Shown here: in pieces, positions 21,901 to 31,709 of the stretch
Layout: each line of letters starts with the position of its first letter
Numbering within the stretch: position 1 is the stretch's first letter
Source: Sporobolomyces roseus
Taxonomy: Eukaryota; Basidiomycota; Microbotryomycetes; Sporidiobolales; Sporidiobolaceae
Direction: 5' to 3'
DNA: 64,000 nucleotides
NCBI GenBank assembly: GCA_016617785.1
Contig: JADILM010000002.1
Span: 1,860,001-1,924,000, forward strand
Notes under the pieces: model-generated
Seen by the model: only the letters and a program-made list of their open reading frames with translations
What the model was told of the DNA's origin: nothing
Databases searched by the model: none
Position numbers and translations under genes: made by a program

Positions 21901-23629
21901 TGTGAAAGATGCCGAGAGGAAAGGATTGGAAGCTGAGGCGGAAGAGGCCGACGTCGAGGAAGAATCAGAAGAAGAGGAAGAGTTGAGGACCCTATTGTTG
22001 GATGCTGAGGAGGAAGTGAGAGAGACTTTTGGTCCGAGGGAGGGTTCGATTGGGTTTGTCGAACAACGCCAAGAGGATGAAGACGAAGAGGAAGAAGTTC
22101 GATCAGTTCTCCTCTCCTCCGGTTCATCGAATCGAAGTCAATCCCCGTCGACTTCACAACACGCTCAACCTTCGTCCGTCGCTTCTCGATCGCACTCCCG
22201 CTCTCGATCAGTCTCGAATGACTCGGCGTCAGGTCTCTCGAGCGTCGTCGGAGAGAAATGGACTTCGCAAGAATGGAGGAGGTTGGAACAGAGCCTCGTC
22301 GAGCTCAAGAGGAGGATCAGGTCGAAGTCGGAACATCGAGAACCTGGATCGGAGGACGTCGTTGAAGCGTTCTTGAAGAAATGGGGAGTGTCGAAAGAGG
22401 AGTGTCAAGGCGATTGGGAATGGTGAGTTCGGAATATCGTGATCCGACATGTCTGGCTGTAGCTGATCAAACGCTTCTGAGCTCTCAGGGACAAGCTCGT
22501 CATTCGAGTCGAAGCGATCAAAGCTAGAAGAGCGAAAGACGTTCGCAATCATCGAGCAAGTTCTCAAACTTCCGCCCTCTCGATCGCTACTTCCGTTTGC
22601 AGCAAGACGACTAGCAATGCAGCTGAAGAAGGCGACACTGAACACTCAGCCAGTCCTACTCCAACGGTGATCAAAGAGGAGGAGGAAGAAGAAGAAGAGC
22701 AAGAAGATTCGGTCGAGGTCGGACAAGAAGCGCGACAGAGTGACTCTGACTCGGAAGATGAAGAAGAGGAAGGAAGAACGCGAGACGTGGAGGACGACAC
22801 TTTCTTCTCTACGAATCGACGACTACGCAGAACTCGACGCACCTCTATGCCTCACACTCGCCTCCCCACCGCTCTCTCGAACCCACGACTCGCTCACATC
22901 TACGACGATGCACCGATCCCCGAAAAGCCTCGACTACCGATGACGGAACGAGAAAGATCTCGTGAACCTTCTGTTACCGAACCTGAAGAAGCTACTCCCG
23001 AACCTGCCTTACTACCGGAACCCATCTCCTCTGCATCACGACTCTTCTCGTACCTCGGTTCATTCGTTCGTCGTTCCCCTGGCCCTTCACCGACTTCGTC
23101 GAAATTCGCACCTTCCTCTTCTCAATCTCCACCTCCCGATTCCTCGACTGAGATGAGCGAGACTCGCTTGAGACCCTCAGTGATCACTCCTCGTGCCGCA
23201 CCTCTTTCGACCGATAAATCCCTCCCTCATCTCGCAAATCGCAAGATTCGACCTCTCCCTCACACGCCTTCACACGAAGAGGATCACGCCTCTTCCTCAT
23301 CAACTAGTACTCCCGTCGCTTCTACTTCGGACGTCACTCTCGACGTTCCGAAAACGTTGCGAAGGAGGAGATCTTCGGGAGAAGGGAGAGTTTGGGAAGC
23401 CGTCACTGCTATCGAAGAAGCTGAATCATCTCGCGAAGAGGAGGAGGCTAGAATCGTCGAGCTATTGAGATCGGGATCTGCGAAGAGGAAAGCGAGTGCT
23501 GGAGATTTGAGGAGGAAAGTGACGGGAGCCGGAGGAAAAGGGAAGGGGAAAGAGAGGGCTGTTGAGGGTGATCTAGGAACGAGGTCTGTCGTTAGGAAAG
23601 GTGGTGCTGAGGGGGTAGAGAGGGAATAG
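18915..23629 (+). CDS. Large acidic low-complexity protein, 1,523 aa
   Basis: Three exons (18915-19325, 19403-22422, 22489-23629). I do not recognise the family. Most of the protein is disordered: Glu/Asp runs, Ser-Pro and Arg-Ser clusters, Pro-rich stretches, and basic patches typical of nuclear proteins. Two parts look ordered. A helical segment, AAARAAAILKVYHKYVEQG, lies about two thirds along. A second block spans the exon 2/3 junction: WTSQEWRRLEQ, then VVEAFLKKWG, then DKLVIRVEAIKARR. Conservation of spacing across the intron (frame restored exactly) supports the model. The C-terminal third repeats the acidic and RS composition and ends with a Gly/Lys tail. A nuclear structural or chromatin role is possible but only a guess from composition. 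Confidence 0.75.
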
Positions 23630-23851
23630 AAAAGGAGTTGATAGAGTTTTGGGCTTTCGTATTTCACTTATCGTTTGTTTATTCTTCCTTTATTTTTCCT
23701 CTCGATCCTCGGAATACAATCGCTTTCGTTCGCTCGCGAGTGCGAACAGAAGAGCGCGAGAGACAAGTGAGCTATAGACATTGCGAAATCCTAATAACGA
23801 ATGATTGACTAGATACAAAAGAAAGAAAGCGAGCGGCGTCTGATCGATTGT

Positions 23852-25170
23852 TTAGGCTGCTTGATTCTGTCGAGCGAGCTTGCAGATGGGTTTGTGCGAG
23901 CTCCAGTGCTCGCGTTGGCACGCTGGACCACAGTAAAATACCATTTTGCACGCTCCACCTGTGTCAAAGCGACAACGAAGAGTGTCAGTTCGCTGTCGAT
24001 GTAGCTAAGCTTGATAGTGCCGCTACCAGCAAACGAAGATAGAGAGAGGGCGAAATGAGAACTCACATCGCATGAGTTTACTCTGCAACATCAACTTGTT
24101 GCAACTCGCGCACTCCCTCTCCAATTCCCTCGAGATCTCAGTTGGCAGACTCTTTGGTACATACGATCCACTTCCGTGTTGTGAAAGAACAAGATGTTTG
24201 TTCTCCTCCTTGATCGTTTCCTTGATCTTCGAGCAAGTCGAAGCGATCAATGCGACGTCGTGTTCGTCGAGGCAGGCGACGAGGTCTGTCGGTGTGAGGT
24301 GGACGATCGGAGACACAGAAGAGTACTTTGAGGGTGTGAAGGGACCCTCTTCGAATAGGAATTGGTCCGTGACGATTGGTTGAGCTCGAGTTGTGAAGTT
24401 GCGCGTACACTGTATCAAGAGGAGAATCAGATGATGCTCGGAGCACAGAGTTAGATGATGCTCGGAGAGCATCCTAGCGAGTGCTTACTACTTGATAGGA
24501 TTCGGAAGAGGAAGAAGAGTGAGAAGATTGAGGAATCGTTGCGCTTGCAAGTTCATGACTGTTCAAAGTAGACGAAATCAGCATCATGCTATCATGGCTT
24601 AACGAGAGGATTGTCACTTACTTGCGCTGCAGTCGTTGTGATAAGGGTTCCCACATTTGCACGAGGTTTCGGTGTAAGGATTGATGAGGAGGAATTTGCT
24701 GACAGTCGGCTCGGCGAAGACGATCATTCCAAAGTCGGCTTCACTCTTTGCCGCTCCCCGATAGAGCTCATAAACGTATAGTACAGGCCTCCATCCGAGA
24801 CCACCTTTCTTATTGAGCCTCTTGCTCGTATTGTCGACGACAGCCTTGAGCCTCTCCCAGAATTCTCCCTCGAGATCGGTCGAACCTGCTTTCTGTGGAG
24901 TCGAAAGGGTGATATTCGAGAGGCGTGAGAGTTACGAGATGTGAGAGGTGAGCAAGAACGAGGAGAGAGTTTAGCGAAAAGAAAATTTAGCGAAAAAGCG
25001 ACACAAGTTGACTGAAAAGAGCGATGAACTGACCTTGTGCGGGGCGAACTTGCCCGAAATATCAACGGTTGACAGCCCGAGAGCGCTGTGATCGCCTTGG
25101 TTAGCCTACAAGTCAAATGTAGGTAAGAAAGTGAACTTACGGGATCTGTAAAAGCCTCGTAGTAGCGCAT
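23852..25170 (-). CDS. MYND-type zinc-finger protein with C-terminal finger
   Basis: Six exons (25141-25170, 25034-25105, 24618-24892, 24489-24558, 24067-24409, 23852-23958) give 298 aa. The finger is at the extreme C-terminus: CASCNKLMLQSKLMRC, then VFYCGPACQREHWSSHKPIC, a canonical MYND set split by the last intron. Before it are a Cys-rich segment (SCKCGNPYHNDC) and a region of unknown type. It is not close to the amplified MYND family, whose finger is N-terminal and atypical. Weak points: the third donor is a non-consensus GT chosen because it keeps frame, and the start is uncertain. An upstream open stretch beginning MASMMMGMGMPGF (about 25,240) is in another frame and could be a missed exon. 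Confidence 0.7.
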
Positions 25171-26371
25171 GTGCCCGATAGATTGAACGACATGATTGGG
25201 GAGAAACCCGGCATGCCCATACCCATCATCATACTCGCCATATCGTCAAAGTTCTGTGCCAATTTGATAGATCTTTAGCTCGATGGATCTTTAGCAAGTT
25301 GAGATGATGAGGTAGTGAAAGTTGAAGAGATCTGTTGGTCGTGTTCTGCGCGGTCGCTGGACTTGTCAGAGTACTACTGAGTGTGTTGCGAGGTTGAGCT
25401 GGCGATCGTGAGGTGTAGAGGAGGAAGAAGAGCGCGATCAAGAGAGAGCGACTAAAAAAGTTCCCAAAAAGATGCATGATCCAACATCGTTCCCATAGGC
25501 TTGTAAGCTTCCCATGAGATGCTCACTGAGCCAAAAGGACGCGTATGCTTGACTTCGAGCGAATCGGACTTTGCTCGACGAAAATGTAAGACTTCGCAAG
25601 TTTTCGCTTCGAGCTCTTGATCTTCGCCGTACGCTAGGATCAGGGTCGTAAGCTTCGCAGAGTCGGGATGTTGCGCCTATCGACAGTGGGGCCCGTCAGT
25701 CGGCTGCGGTACACTCGACGAGAGGCTCGCTTCGTGCGAAGATCTCCACTTCAGATGCGAAACAGCCAGCTTGCGCACTTGCCCGTCGATGGATGAGGTT
25801 CAGTCGTCGATATACGTCGATATAGAGACGTTTTGTTTCCCTTTACGTATCGGGATCAAACTTTTCTAGCTCACATCGCTCCGGAGCTGCGACGCTTTTG
25901 TGACTTCGTTTACGCAGGCCTTGAGCTTCCGAACCCGCTTTCTCGACGACTCTCAGGTCGCCGAACGCGGCGATGAATGCTCGATCGGTTGCAGTCAACT
26001 CCCGCTGAGTAACGCCTCGACGACTTCTCAGCTTGACGACGAGCTTCTTTGCGAAACTTTCGCACATTTCCGCCTCATCGCGCTTCTCTCGTCTCCTCCT
26101 TGATCTCGCTCCCTTTCAGCGAGTTCCACTGTTGAACTAGCTCAAACCAATGCGAAGTCGGTTGAAAACGTGCTAAAAGTGCGAGATGGTCCGAAGGTTA
26201 CCGTCAGACCGCGGTTCGCCCTTGCTCTCCTTTCTTTCCTTCATATTTCGCTCGTTTCACCCCCTCACGACATCGTACGAACCAGCCCACTCTCGCACTC
26301 CCAAGGATTCTTCTTCCTTCTTCCCTTCTCCTTCCCCCCACTTTATCCGACCCTCCTTTCCCCCTTCGACG
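25171..26371. other. 1.2-kb intergenic region
   Basis: It contains the 5' side of the minus-strand MYND gene, perhaps with an unmodelled upstream exon near 25.2-25.5 kb, and the promoter of the plus-strand acetyltransferase with a pyrimidine-rich stretch at 26.22-26.37 kb. No other gene supported. Confidence 0.5.
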
Positions 26372-27163
26372 ATGCTATCAGTCGAACCAGCTTTCCTACC
26401 TTTGCAGCCACTCTCAAACTCAATCGCACCACCCTACTGTCCCTCCCAAAGCTCCACGCCTCTACCTCATTCATGTTCAATCAGTTCAATCCGGGCTTCA
26501 TTTCACCCCTTTCCTCTACGACGGATACCTACGAGCGATGCATGGATCGAAGTCAGAGATGTATCCTCACGGAGCCAGAGGAAGCCGGTGGTAGAGCAAG
26601 ATCAAGTGACGATTCGAGGTTTACGGTCAAACGATGTTGAGCGAGTGAAACGATTACATGTAAGCCTCTCTATCGCTCTCACCTCACTTAGTTCAAAATG
26701 ACGACGTTGAGAATAGTCCTCGTGCCTCCCCCTCTCGTACCCATCATCATTCTACACACTTCTCCTCACAAACTCCAATTCCCTCTGTCTTCTCGCCATC
26801 TCCCCGTCGTCCTCCCTTCTCGGCTGCGCATCCGGCCACCTACTCCCTTACACTCATTCCTCCCTCTCCGACGACCCAATTCCAGTCCCCATAATCTACT
26901 TGACATCACTCGCAATCGACCCTCTCTTTCGTTCGCAAGGCCTAGGATCTCGTTTGATCCTTGAACTGCTGAAGCAGCTCGCTCGAAGAGGGAGTGAGAG
27001 GGTTGTGCTTCAGCTACATGTGGAGGAGGGGAACGTGAAGGCTAGAGACTTGTATGAGAGGATCGGAGTCAAAGAGACGAGGAGGATTAGGGGTTATTAT
27101 AAGGGTGTTCAGAGAGGCGGAGGGGATGCTATCGAAATGAAAGGTGAGGTGGAGCTACAATAG
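26372..27163 (+). CDS. GNAT-family N-acetyltransferase, Naa50-like
   Basis: Two exons (26372-26659, 26717-27163), 244 aa. GNAT enzymes move an acetyl group from acetyl-CoA to an amine. The acetyl-CoA loop RSQGLG is at about 168-173, preceded by YLTSLAIDPLF. The flanking segments VKRLHSSCLPLSYPSSFY and the C-terminal ARDLYERIGVKETRRIRGYY have the order and spacing of Naa50-type N-terminal acetyltransferases (FPVxY, then YRKFGF and a YY motif). The first ~80 residues are a Ser/Pro-rich extension not found in the catalytic fold; an internal start is possible. Substrate cannot be read from sequence. Confidence 0.8.
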
Positions 27164-27820
27164 TGCAGAGGAAGCTCGTGATCGAAGACAAAGAGTTGGG
27201 AGAGCGAGAGGTGCGGGAGGGAGGGGAACGAACGATTCGTCGGTTATCGTTTGATTGGATTCTAGTTCAAGTCGGTCGTGGTCTGCGTTTTCATGTTCAT
27301 CTGTCGTATCTTATACCAGTCCATAGTCTATAGTATCTGTTGTCGTACTCATTCATACCCTGCATTCGACACCATTGCGAGCTTGCGAAACTGATTTTTG
27401 GTCGAGAGTGCGTTTTCTCGCTTCGTCTGCTTCCTCCACCGATCGTTCTTGTTCGGTCCGAGACGTTCCTTTACGTTGCAGACACGCCCGAGGCTATTTG
27501 TGGGCTGCTCTGCGAGTTTGAGGGTTTCGCAAGGATGCTTTTTCCCGACTTTCTCTCTTCCTGCTCGGCGTACCGACTTGTGAGGCTCTCATCACGCTGA
27601 CGATGAGACGCAGCTGACGACGAGACGCAGCTGACGACGAAGGATCAAGGATTCCAGTTTCACCCAGCAAGTGAAATCGTCTCTCTTTGATTGGTCCAAA
27701 AATATCCGAAATTTACCTTTCTTCTCCTTCTCTCTCCTTCCTTCCCTTTTCCTCTCTCCCCTTCCCCTCTCTCCACCTCTCCATTCAAGTATCCGAATCA
27801 AATAACTCGAATCATTCAAC
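27164..27820. other. Intergenic, OAT promoter
   Basis: 657 bp. The last 110 bp before the aminotransferase start are strongly pyrimidine-rich. A direct repeat of CTGACGATGAGACGCAG / CTGACGACGAGACGCAG with a third partial copy occurs at 27,596-27,640. No gene seen. Confidence 0.5.
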
Positions 27821-30097
27821 ATGGCATCAGTAGTCCAACAATCTATCAACAAGGCATTCGAAACTCTAGGACTCGCTCCTTCTTCAACTGCTGCTCAAAC
27901 AAACGGTTCTACTCCTGTCAAAGTTAGCTCGCAAGAAGCCATCTCGCTTGAAGAGGAATACTCTGCTCACAAGTAAGTTCCTGCTCTCTCTTTACAAGCT
28001 CTTCACACCGCGCAAAAGGAGGAAACGAGGAAGAAGCAAGATTCTCGTTTATCTCGAGATGAGGAGCTCCAGACGAAGCGGGATAAGCGGGAATCAGTAG
28101 AATCCCATGCAAGGGAGCTGCAGGATACATTCAGCGAGCTGTAGGGGTGAAGGGAAGGCAACGAAACACGCTCATTTGATCCCATTTCTTTTAACCCACT
28201 CTTTCAGCGACCTCCTTCAAACAGCCATACAACGACCTGGCAACCTTACTGATCTCGTTTCTCACCCACTGCACAGCTACCACCCTCTTCCCGTCGTTTT
28301 CGAGAGAGCTGAAGGTGCTCTCGTCTGGGATCCCGAAGTGAGTTTTCCTCTTCTTGGCCTCCGTCTGCCTTTGTCTCGCTTGTGATTCGACGAACTGACG
28401 ACCATCTCCACTTTGCAGGGTAACCAATACATTGACTGCTTGAGTGCTTACTCGTGAATTCTCATTTCTTTCGTTCCTCTTTCACCTTCGCAATCCGCTC
28501 ACTTTCCCTCTTCCTCCAAACAGCGCTGTCAATCAAGGTCACTGCCACCCTTACATCATCAATGCTCTCACCACCCAAGCATCGAAGCTCACCCTTTCCT
28601 CGCGTGCTTTCCACACCAACTCTCTCGGGCCTTTCTCTAAGTACCTCACTGAAGTGAGTCTGAAACCGTTCTCCTCCTCAACTTGTTCAGTGCTGACATT
28701 TCCGTGTATAGCTCACTGGTTTCGAGATGGCGTTGATGATGAACACTGGAGCTGAAGCCGTCGAGACTGCGATCAAAGTCGCTCGCAAGTGGGCTTACAA
28801 AGTCAAGGGAGTCGAAACCGACAAAGCGATCGTACTCTCTGCCGAGAACAACTTCCACGGTCGAACGTAAGTCTTCACCCCTTCATCAGTTACAGGACGA
28901 TTCTGATGAAAGCAGAGTCGCTTAGTATCGGAATCATTTCGATGTCCACCGACCCGGAATCGAGGAAAGAATTCGGTCCTTTCGTCCCTTCGCTCGGACC
29001 TCAATGCCCTGCGAAAGGTGAATCTGGAAGGATCCCTTACAACGATGTAGGAGCTCTCGAACGCGCTCTCGACGCTCATGGAAAGAACGTCGCTGCGTTC
29101 TTGGTCGAACCTATCCAAGGAGAAGCTGGGTGAGTCGAAGTCTTCGCTTGACTCGTCTCATATAGCTGATCCAGTTGACGCCGTTCGTTCACAGTATCGT
29201 CGTTCCCGATGAGGACTACCTTGAGCGAGTGCAAGCCCTTTGCAAGAAGCACAACGTTCTCCTCATCTGCGACGAAGTTCAAACCGTACGCTTTCATTCT
29301 CTCGCCAGATCTCAGCTTACTCGACCTGACGATGGTTGAGGAGTACAGGGTCTCGCTCGTACCGGTAAACTCCTTTGCTTCCAACATAACCCCGCCGTCA
29401 AGCCCGACATGGTTCTCCTCGGAAAGGCTCTCTCTGGTGGTGTCTACCCCGTCTCTTGTGTCCTCAGTCGCAAAGATATCCTTCTCCAAGTGCTTCCTGG
29501 AGAACACGGTTCGACTTACGGAGGTGTAGGTTTCGCATTCCTTGTTCATCAACAAACGAGTTTCGCTGATGTCAGGGTGGATAATGACCTACAGAACCCT
29601 CTCGCCTGCGCAGTTGCTCAAGCAGCTCTCGAAGTTATCGTCAACGAAGATCTTTGCAACCGAGCCGAAAACCTCGGACAAAAGATGCGATCCGGTCTTT
29701 CCGCTCTCAAGGGTGTAGGTCCCAATGGAGGATGGATCACCGAAGTCCGTGGCAAAGGTCTCTTGAACGCTATCGTGATCGACGAGACCAAGTCAACGAA
29801 AGGACGAGGAGCGTGGGATCTCTGCTGCGTTTTCAAGAGCAAAGGACTTTTGGCGAAACCTACTCACGTCAACATTATTCGATTGGCTCCTCCTTTGATT
29901 ATCTCGGAGGAACAACTCGACAAGATCTTGAGCATCATCAAGGAATCTCTCGAAGAACTCGATACTGTGAGTTTTGATCGTCTCTTCAGCTCAGTTTCGC
30001 TCGAGGTTGTAGCTGAATCCATTCTCCACAGCTCGAGACTATTCCCGGAGCCGACGATCACCACAAGGCTGCCGATGAGCCCGTCGCCGAAGAGTAA
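27821..30097 (+). CDS. CAR2: Ornithine aminotransferase
   Basis: Ten exons (27821-27972, 28208-28337, 28419-28453, 28524-28653, 28712-28866, 28926-29129, 29195-29285, 29349-29525, 29595-29966, 30032-30097), 503 aa, every junction in frame. The enzyme transfers the delta-amino group of ornithine to 2-oxoglutarate, giving glutamate semialdehyde; it is a step of arginine catabolism and uses pyridoxal phosphate. Motifs: NQGHCHP and [41 protein letters not shown] (Asp at about 295 binds the cofactor), and [14 protein letters not shown] with the Schiff-base Lys at about 325. The usual length is about 430-450 aa; the excess is an N-terminal extension of about 40 residues and an acidic C-terminus. 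No clear mitochondrial presequence, so it is probably cytosolic as in yeast. Confidence 0.95.
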
Positions 30098-30542
30098 ACG
30101 AATCTTCTTCATCTTCAACATCAAAAAAGCAAAACTCGAAACTCAGCAGCTTACCCTTTCCTTTCCGCCCAACTTTTCAACTTTCATTCCTCCTTCCCCA
30201 TTTCTATCGTTCCATTCATCTCTTTCCTCAAACCCAACTTGTTATCGTAATTCTAACGCCAGTGTGAAGGGTCGTCGCTCTCTCCTATTAATGTAGCAAA
30301 CTTTAAAACGCAACCTTTAGTACACTCTTCTCCGTCGAACGAACTCTATCTTTTTTTGATCTACCAACGGATGTGAAGGATATTTGAGGCGTCTTTCTTG
30401 CTATTTGTTTAGTCAGTGAAACGCTTAGATACTATCTTCCTGGTCAAAAGAATACTCTCTGTCTGTCTTTTATCGCATCATCCGAGAGTCCCAAGTGAGA
30501 GTGGTAATTCGTTATTATCGTTGACTACAATTCGACGTTCAG
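30098..30542. other. Convergent intergenic region
   Basis: 445 bp between the stop codons of the plus-strand aminotransferase and the minus-strand FIT-family gene. It should hold both 3'UTRs; no gene seen. Confidence 0.5.
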
Positions 30543-31536
30543 CTACAGTCCTCCAACCCACCAACCCAAAACTCCAAACCCAACTCCACTAAGTTTTTCC
30601 GCCGGAGAATGAAAGAACAAACTAGTCATCAACAACATCCACCAACACAACCCCATCACCGCCAACGATACGTAAGCCGAGATTTGAACGGCGAGAGGAA
30701 GTTTTCGATGTTGAGTCCTGGTTGAAGTTGCGGTGAAGTATTTCGGGAAGAGGGAAGGTAGGAGAGGATGAACGAGTTCGAAGAGGAACATTGAACAGTG
30801 AATCATCATGAATGAATGACCGGAAACGTCGTGACCTCCTCTCCAATATTCTCCTTGAGCTCCCGTACAAATCGCTGCAGTTGCGGAATCGGAGGATAGG
30901 GTCGAAGGAACACAGATTGCTCCGGAAGTTTTGAGGATACGGTGGGAGATGGAAGGACCTGTACGAGATCCGAACCAGGTTTTTTGGGTGAGGTAGAACC
31001 AGAAGAGGGAGGAGAGGAGGTATCGTCGAAGAGAGGTCATGAGGAGGTTGAAAGGAGTTTTCGCGGCTGAAGAGAGTTGGATCGCTGGTTGAGAAGGGGA
31101 ATCGGTCTTCTTCGGGTTGGTGTTTACGGTGAGGAGGGGAGCGGTGAGGAAGAGGGAGAGGGAATAGAATAGGAAGATTGCGGTAACCCATCCCCAGGAC
31201 CGCTTGACGAAGATTTGGTTGAACCCATTACGCTGTACGTTGTTGAGAGTGACATGTCAGCTCTACGTTGAGGACACGAGTGCAGTCAAGAGTGTGACTT
31301 ACTTTGTCTGCGAAATAAGGTAACGAAGGAACTGGGAAAGCGGATTCGCTTGTAGTTAACCTCGATAGTGTGTGAGCTGGTAGTCGAGATCTGAATGCGG
31401 TAGTGGCAGCAGAGGTTTGTAGAACTGAGACTGTCGTGCCGAGTAAAGCGGTAAACACTAGAGTAGCGAGGAACCGTTGACGAGGCGAGTAACCGCTAGG
31501 TCTGGCTTGTACTACTGGTGTTGTCCGTGTGCTCAT
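30543..31536 (-). CDS. FIT-family ER lipid-droplet protein (FITM2/Scs3-like)
   Basis: Two exons (31303-31536, 30543-31231/2), 307 aa. FIT proteins are multi-pass ER membrane enzymes of the lipid-phosphatase type needed for normal lipid-droplet budding; known members cleave acyl-CoA. The two hallmark sites are present: GGHDVSGHSFMMIHC with the His at about 217, and FFHSPAEKLSG with the second His at about 286. Hydrophobic segments are visible near 22-44, 90-113, 219-242 and 260-284. The N-terminal 20 residues are polar. The start was chosen at the second ATG of the open frame; an upstream in-frame ATG would add 14 residues. Confidence 0.9.
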
Positions 31537-31709
31537 AACGAGAGATTGATAGGAGTAGTGGTTGAGGAGACGAAGCAAGAAACTTCCTCTCTCTTCCTCA
31601 TTTAAAAAAATGCTGATGACGTTTCGTAAAGGTTTCTTCCACGATACCAGTAGATCCTAGGAACTGCACATCTAATTGCAAGAGTATGTATTGGTAATCA
31701 AGCGTTGTC

